Part shown: piece after piece, positions 54,501 to 57,903 of the stretch
How the letters are laid out: every line of letters starts with the position of its first letter
Numbering within the stretch: position 1 is the first letter of the stretch
NCBI GenBank assembly: GCA_018780145.1
Contig: JADMKA010000125.1
Span: 1 to 57,903, forward strand
Direction of reading: 5' to 3'
Length of the DNA: 57,903 bases
From: Vitreoscilla sp.
GTDB taxonomy: Bacteria > Pseudomonadota > Gammaproteobacteria > Burkholderiales > Burkholderiaceae_C
Notes under the pieces: model-generated
Told to the model about the DNA's origin: nothing
The model's database searches: none
The model's input: only the letters and a program-made list of their open reading frames with translations
Translations under genes and position numbers: made by a program

Positions 54501-55533
54501 GGTGACGGGTGGTTTGCCCGGCTTCGTACCAGCCCTTGCTGGCGTTGACGATCTTGACGACCAGCAGCATCACCGGCACCTCGATCAGCACACCGACCAC
54601 GGTGGCCAGCGCGGCACCCGACTCGAAACCGAACAGGCTGATCGCCGCCGCCACGGCCAGCTCGAAGAAGTTGCTCGCGCCGATCAACGCAGACGGGCAG
54701 GCCACGCTGTGAGACTCGCCGAGGCGCCGATTGAGCCAGTAGGCCAGGCCCGAGTTGAAGAACACTTGGATCAGGATCGGCACCGCGAGCATCGCGATGA
54801 CGAGCGGCTGGTCAAGAATGGCCTTGCCCTGAAAGGCGAAAAGCAGCACCAGCGTGGCGAGCAGGGCGGTGATCGACCAGGGGCCGATCCTGGCCAGCGC
54901 GGCGTCGAACGCCGCCTGCCCGCGCGCCAGCAGCGCCCTGCGCCAGAGCTGCGCGATCACGACCGGGATCACGATGTACAGCACCACCGAGGTGATCAGC
55001 GTGTCCCACGGAACGATGATCGAGGACAGCCCGAGCAGCAAGGCCACGATGGGTGCGAAGGCAAACACCATGATGGTGTCGTTCAGTGCCACCTGCGACA
55101 GCGTGAACAGCGGGTGCCCGCCGGTGAGGCGGCTCCACACGAACACCATCGCCGTGCAAGGCGCCGCGGCCAGCAGGATCAGGCCGGCGATGTAGCTGTC
55201 GGCCTGCCCGGCAGGCAGGTACGGCGCGAACACATGGCGGATGAAGAGCCAGCCCAGCAACGCCATCGAGAACGGCTTGACGGCCCAGTTGACGAACAAC
55301 GTGACGCCGATGCCGCGCCAGTGCTGCCTGACCTGCGACAGCGACGCGAAGTCGACCTTCAGCAGCATGGGAATGATCATCACCCAGATCAGCAAGCCGA
55401 CCGGCAGATTGACCTTGGCGATCTCCATGCGGCCGATCGCCTGGACCGGCCCGGGCAGCATCTGGCCGAGCGCAATCCCGACGACGATGCATAGAAACAC
55501 CCAGACGGTGAGGTAGCGCTCGAAGACACTCAT
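54487..55533 (-). CDS. ACR3 family arsenite efflux permease
   Basis: A 348-residue membrane protein with about ten hydrophobic segments. The conserved cysteine is Cys126 in [14 protein letters not shown] and the conserved glutamate is Glu318 in [12 protein letters not shown], both needed for arsenite transport in ACR3 proteins. It exports As(III) using the proton gradient, possibly helped by ArsA. It follows arsC by 8 bases and overlaps the start of the broken arsH by 14 bases. Confidence 0.96.
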   Translation of the reverse strand: MSVFERYLTVWVFLCIVVGIALGQMLPGPVQAIGRMEIAKVNLPVGLLIWVMIIPMLLKVDFASLSQVRQHWRGIGVTLFVNWAVKPFSMALLGWLFIRHVFAPYLPAGQADSYIAGLILLAAAPCTAMVFVWSRLTGGHPLFTLSQVALNDTIMVFAFAPIVALLLGLSSIIVPWDTLITSVVLYIVIPVVIAQLWRRALLARGQAAFDAALARIGPWSITALLATLVLLFAFQGKAILDQPLVIAMLAVPILIQVFFNSGLAYWLNRRLGESHSVACPSALIGASNFFELAVAAAISLFGFESGAALATVVGVLIEVPVMLLVVKIVNASKGWYEAGQTTRHHAAP

Positions 55534-55541
55534 CGGCGTGG

Positions 55542-56048
55542 TCAGCTGCGGCCGATCTCGACCAAGGCGGCGTGCAGCGCAGCCCGGTCCATCGTCTTCA
55601 ACGGCAGCGCCAGCAACTGCAGCATCCGGTAGCCGATGGCCTGGCGCGTCAACTCGAATGCGCGGCGCTTGCCTTCTTCGCCGCCTTCGGCGTTGGACGG
55701 GTCCGGGTAGCCCCAGTGCACCTTGACTGGCTGGCCTCCTATGCCGCCGAAGAAGACAGGGCAGGTCTCGGCTGCGGCGCTGTCACACACGGTGATGACG
55801 ATGGACAGCGGCGGCGCACCGTCCACGCTGAACTCGTCCCAGCTCTTGCTGCGGTAGGCACCGGTGTCGATGCCTGCGCCGTTGAGCGCTTCGATGGCGA
55901 ACGGGTTGATGCGGCCACTCGGTGCGCTGCCGGCGCTGTGCGCCTTCACATCGAGCCCGAGCCTGGCGGCCAGGTGATTCAGCATGCCTTCGGACAAGAC
56001 GCTGCGCGCCGAGTTGTGGGTACAGAGAATGAGAACGTGGGTGGTCAT
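55542..56048 (-). CDS. arsC: Arsenate reductase ArsC, low-molecular-weight phosphatase type (copy 2)
   Basis: A 168-residue enzyme with the CX5R loop Cys9-Arg15 in LILCTHNSARSVLSEGML, related to LMW tyrosine phosphatases. VTVCDSAAAETCPVF supplies further cysteines and an aspartate. It reduces As(V) to As(III) for export. Its start overlaps the stop of the other arsC by 4 bases (56045-56048). The two copies differ clearly in sequence, so this is not a recent duplication. Confidence 0.94.
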   Translation of the reverse strand: MTTHVLILCTHNSARSVLSEGMLNHLAARLGLDVKAHSAGSAPSGRINPFAIEALNGAGIDTGAYRSKSWDEFSVDGAPPLSIVITVCDSAAAETCPVFFGGIGGQPVKVHWGYPDPSNAEGGEEGKRRAFELTRQAIGYRMLQLLALPLKTMDRAALHAALVEIGRS

Positions 56049-56551
56049 GGGTCTACGCCTGTCTTGCCGATCTGGTCGATCTCGCGTTGCAGCGACATGC
56101 CGGCCAGCGAATGCAGGGGAAGGGCCAGCATCAACTCGATGCGGCGCTTGAGTATGAAGGCCGTGTCCATGAAGGCCTTGGCCTTCTGCGCTTCGCTGCC
56201 TTCAATGGCAGCCGGGTCAGGCACGCCCCAATGGGCGGTCATCGGTTGGCCTGGCCATACGGGGCAGACTTCGCCGGCGGCGTTGTCGCAGACGGTGAAC
56301 GCGAAGTCGAGCGATGGCGCTCCGGGCAGCGCGAACTCGTCCCAGCTCTTGCTGCGAAACCCGTCCGTCGGGATGTGCCAGGTGGCCAGGGTTTGCAATG
56401 CAAATGGATTGACCGTGCCGTTGGGACGGCTGCCCGCGGACCAGGCCCTGAAACGCCCGCCGCCTAGATGGGTCATCAGGCCCTCGGCCATGATGGAGCG
56501 GGCGGAGTTCCCCGTGCAGATGAAAAGAACGTTGTAGACCTTGTCGCTCAT
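56045..56551 (-). CDS. arsC: Arsenate reductase ArsC, low-molecular-weight phosphatase type (copy 1)
   Basis: A 168-residue reductase from ATG 56551 (MSDKVYNVLFICTGNSARS) with the CX5R loop at Cys12-Arg18, a SKSWDEFALPG block shared with the other copy, and FTVCDNAAGEVCPVWPGQP with resolving-type cysteines. The preferred start drops six residues that overlap the arsI end. It lies 8 bases after arsI and is coupled to the second arsC. The pair may differ in reductant or expression. Confidence 0.94.
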   Translation of the reverse strand: MSDKVYNVLFICTGNSARSIMAEGLMTHLGGGRFRAWSAGSRPNGTVNPFALQTLATWHIPTDGFRSKSWDEFALPGAPSLDFAFTVCDNAAGEVCPVWPGQPMTAHWGVPDPAAIEGSEAQKAKAFMDTAFILKRRIELMLALPLHSLAGMSLQREIDQIGKTGVDP

Positions 56552-56559
56552 CGGTGGCC

Positions 56560-57033
56560 TCAGCAGCACGAAGTGGAAGGCTTGATCGGAATGCCGATGG
56601 GCTTGCCGCGTGGCGTTGGCGTGCAGCAGGCAGTCCCCGTCGAGGGCAGGCCCGCGGCTTCGTTGAAGACAGGGATGTTGCCCAGCGTGTGGAAGTGCTC
56701 CCAGGCGATGCCTTGCGGGTCGGTGACCCAGTGCTTCTCGCTGCGTGCGTAGCAGCAGGTCGTCTCGCCTTCATCCAGAAGGGCCATGTCGGCCGCTTCG
56801 GCGCGGGCCTTCATCGCGGCGAGTTCGGCCGGGTCGTCGGTCTGGATGCCCAGGTGGTCGATGCCCGGCCGGGCGCCGCGTGTGGAGATCGCGAAATTGA
56901 CCGGCGGGTCCTCCAGCATCCACTTGGCATAGTCGCCTTCGAGGCGAGCCGGTTCGGCCGCGAACAGCTTGGAGTAGAAACCGACGCTCTTGGCGAGGTC
57001 GTCGACGTGCAGGTGGACGTGAAAGCGCTTCAT
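56560..57033 (-). CDS. arsI: ArsI/CadI family C-As lyase (organoarsenical dioxygenase)
   Basis: A 157-residue vicinal-oxygen-chelate enzyme. Metal ligands fit His5 (RFHVHLHVDDL), His60 (GIDHLGIQT) and Glu112 (GIAWEHFHT); the paired As-binding cysteines are Cys93-Cys94 in GETTCCYAR, as in characterised ArsI. These enzymes cleave the carbon-arsenic bond of methylarsenite and aromatic arsenicals. The C-terminus carries extra Cys pairs (TACCTP, STSCC). It is 13 bases after arsR. Confidence 0.93.
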   Translation of the reverse strand: MKRFHVHLHVDDLAKSVGFYSKLFAAEPARLEGDYAKWMLEDPPVNFAISTRGARPGIDHLGIQTDDPAELAAMKARAEAADMALLDEGETTCCYARSEKHWVTDPQGIAWEHFHTLGNIPVFNEAAGLPSTGTACCTPTPRGKPIGIPIKPSTSCC

Positions 57034-57046
57034 GGTGATCTCGTCG

Positions 57047-57373
57047 TCAGCAGGTGGTGCAGCCAGGAGCGGAGAGGACCTCGCAGGACGCGCCCTGGCA
57101 GCAATGCGCGGTGAGGTAGGCCAGCAGGTCGTTCATCTGCTCGATGGACGGGCGGTAGATGAGGTTGCGACCCTCGCGCTCCTGCGTCACGAGGCCGGCG
57201 TGCATCAGTTCCTTCAGGTGGAAAGACAGTGTCGAGCCGGGCACGCCCAATGTGGCGCACAACTCGCCCGGCGTCATGCCCTGCGGAGCCGCGCCAATCA
57301 GCGCGCGAAAGGTGCGAAGGCGCATGCCCTGGGCCAGGGCGGCGAGGGATGCGACGGCAGCTTTCTCTTCCAT
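57047..57373 (-). CDS. arsR: ArsR family As(III)-responsive repressor
   Basis: A 108-residue winged-helix repressor (MTPGELCATLGVPGSTLSFH, then LKELMHAGLVTQEREG). The sensing cysteines appear to be in the C-terminus, CCQGASC and PGCTTC, as in the type of ArsR with a C-terminal As(III) site, rather than in the DNA-binding helix. It heads the ars operon. Its ATG lies in the first arm of a perfect inverted repeat, with no Shine-Dalgarno. Confidence 0.94.
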   Translation of the reverse strand: MEEKAAVASLAALAQGMRLRTFRALIGAAPQGMTPGELCATLGVPGSTLSFHLKELMHAGLVTQEREGRNLIYRPSIEQMNDLLAYLTAHCCQGASCEVLSAPGCTTC

Positions 57374-57396
57374 ATTTCCATTGTTATGGAAATATG
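57371..57396. promoter_or_regulatory. ArsR operator: perfect 11-4-11 inverted repeat over the arsR start
   Basis: The left arm is CATATTTCCAT (57371-57381), then TGTT, and the right arm is ATGGAAATATG (57386-57396). The outermost left bases are the arsR start codon read on the minus strand. A perfect dyad with this placement is almost certainly the autoregulatory ArsR site. Confidence 0.88.
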
Positions 57397-57408
57397 GAGC
57401 GGCGTCAA
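57381..57408 (-). promoter_or_regulatory. Candidate arsR promoter inside the operator
   Basis: On the minus strand TTGACG (57408-57403) and TAACAA (57386-57381) are 16 bases apart. Initiation would fall about 57374, next to the ATG at 57373, implying a leaderless or nearly leaderless mRNA. The -10 lies in the operator centre, so repressor binding would block polymerase. An alternative -35, TTGACT, stands at 57413-57408. Confidence 0.45.
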
Positions 57409-57499
57409 GTCAAGTGCCTGTGATCACGGCCGTCTGAGATGCAGAGCCGCACCGCCACGGGCGTCCCGGTGGGCGGGACAAGCATGCGACCATGCCGGT

Positions 57500-57849
57500 G
57501 TGAACGGTTCGCCCCTTTACAGTCGCGCGACATGCGTGCGCTGCCTGCGACCGCAGGCGACCTGCCTGTGTGCGCTGGTGCGCCCGACCGCCCATCGCAC
57601 CGAGGTGCTGGTGCTGCAGCATCCGCAAGAACAGCGCCACGCGAAAAACAGCGTGGCGCTGCTGCGCCTGTCTCTGGCGCATTGCGAGGTGGTCGTCGGT
57701 GAGCGCTTTGCGCCTGGGATGCTGGAGGCGCTGCTACGGCGCCCGGGGTGGGACACCCGGCTGCTCTATCCGGACGTGCCCGCCGCGCCAGCGCCGTCGG
57801 CCCCGGCGACGACGGCAGGCGCGCCCGTGCGGCTGGTGGTCCTCGACGG
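57500..57849 (+). pseudogene. DTW-domain tRNA-uridine aminocarboxypropyltransferase, interrupted
   Basis: A frame from GTG 57500 (NGSPLYSRATCVRCLRPQAT) encodes the N-terminal part of a DTW (TapT-like) protein: the CxxC and CLC cysteines of the zinc-like site, then VRPTAHRTEVLVLQHPQEQR and HAKNSVALLRLSLAHCEVVV, all typical. It proceeds to VRLVVLDG at 57849, where family members continue with TW (the DTW motif region). Instead the frame runs into a sequence unlike the family that has insertion-sequence character. The enzyme makes acp3U in tRNA. The start is uncertain because no clear ribosome binding site is seen. Confidence 0.75.
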
Positions 57850-57903
57850 TGTCACCGACCGCCGTAATGGAGCCACCGATGTTCGGCGTAATGGAGCCAG
57901 CAG
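57850..57903. mobile_element. Probable insertion-sequence end (IS21-like?) truncated by the window
   Basis: From TGTCACCGACC at 57850 the sequence carries a direct repeat, GTAATGGAGCCA at 57864-57875 and again at 57888-57899, 24 bases apart; the longer 16-base units at 57860 and 57884 differ at one base. Repeated subterminal sites behind a TGT end are typical of IS21-family elements. No transposase is within the window, so the family is a guess. Confidence 0.55.

Noticed and set aside
57439-57702. An 87-residue ORF between arsR and the window end
   Set aside because: It overlaps the DTW-domain frame, which has clear family motifs; this ORF is a shadow in a neighbouring frame.

Overview
The window is high-GC DNA from a betaproteobacterium, most likely a Burkholderiales member near the Leptothrix/Rubrivivax/Ideonella group. 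I infer this from codon use and from gene orders typical of that order: dapC-dapD-pilU-dapE-prmB, smc-zipA, and the amidoligase/alpha-E/transglutaminase cluster. I recognised no rRNA or tRNA gene and no CRISPR array.

Layout. (1) 1-8719: two successive sets of the circularly permuted ATP-grasp / alpha-E / transglutaminase system, the first with separate genes and the second with ATP-grasp and alpha-E fused. (2) 8720-11262: a visibly lower-GC accessory patch with three unrecognised, closely packed genes; the middle one carries an internal tandem duplication. (3) 11298-14650: a GAF/Fis-type regulator divergent from a PQQ alcohol dehydrogenase with a lanthanide-type active-site signature and its cytochrome c. 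(4) 14669-19501: a DUF885 hydrolase, then an IclR regulator divergent from an HMG-CoA-lyase-like enzyme and a CaiB/BaiF CoA-transferase, with a clear inverted-repeat operator between them. (5) 19618-28312: the most unusual part. Four large genes on alternating strands encode a CHAT (caspase-like) protease fused to a metallo-beta-lactamase-fold domain, a DUF2235/Tle1-like lipase, a peptidoglycan-binding L,D-transpeptidase-like protein, and a 965-residue protein joining peptidoglycan-binding, GH19 lysozyme/chitinase, papain-like protease and alpha/beta-hydrolase domains. (6) 28400-32749: an exported beta-propeller protein with an exported beta-rich partner, then a secreted S9 peptidase. (7) 32833-40135: a housekeeping run with ABC-F ATPase, prmB, dapE, pilU, dapD and dapC. 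(8) 40272-43597: a lipoprotein substrate-binding protein translationally coupled to a hybrid histidine kinase, with no transporter. (9) 43594-51967: SET protein, queF, smc, zipA-like, a CNNM/CorC protein and a PLP decarboxylase. (10) 51974-57373: an arsenic operon, arsR-arsI-arsC-arsC-acr3-arsH(broken)-arsA. (11) 57500-57903: a DTW-domain tRNA-modification gene cut off by what looks like the end of an insertion sequence.

The best candidate for an undescribed system is region 5. Every protein in it is a predicted hydrolase aimed at protein, lipid or cell wall, none has an obvious signal peptide or membrane segment, and the genes are packed so tightly that one convergent pair overlaps and the other is 6 bases apart. 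Two share an N-terminal peptidoglycan-binding module. This fits a regulated lysis, defence or antagonism module, but the function is inference.
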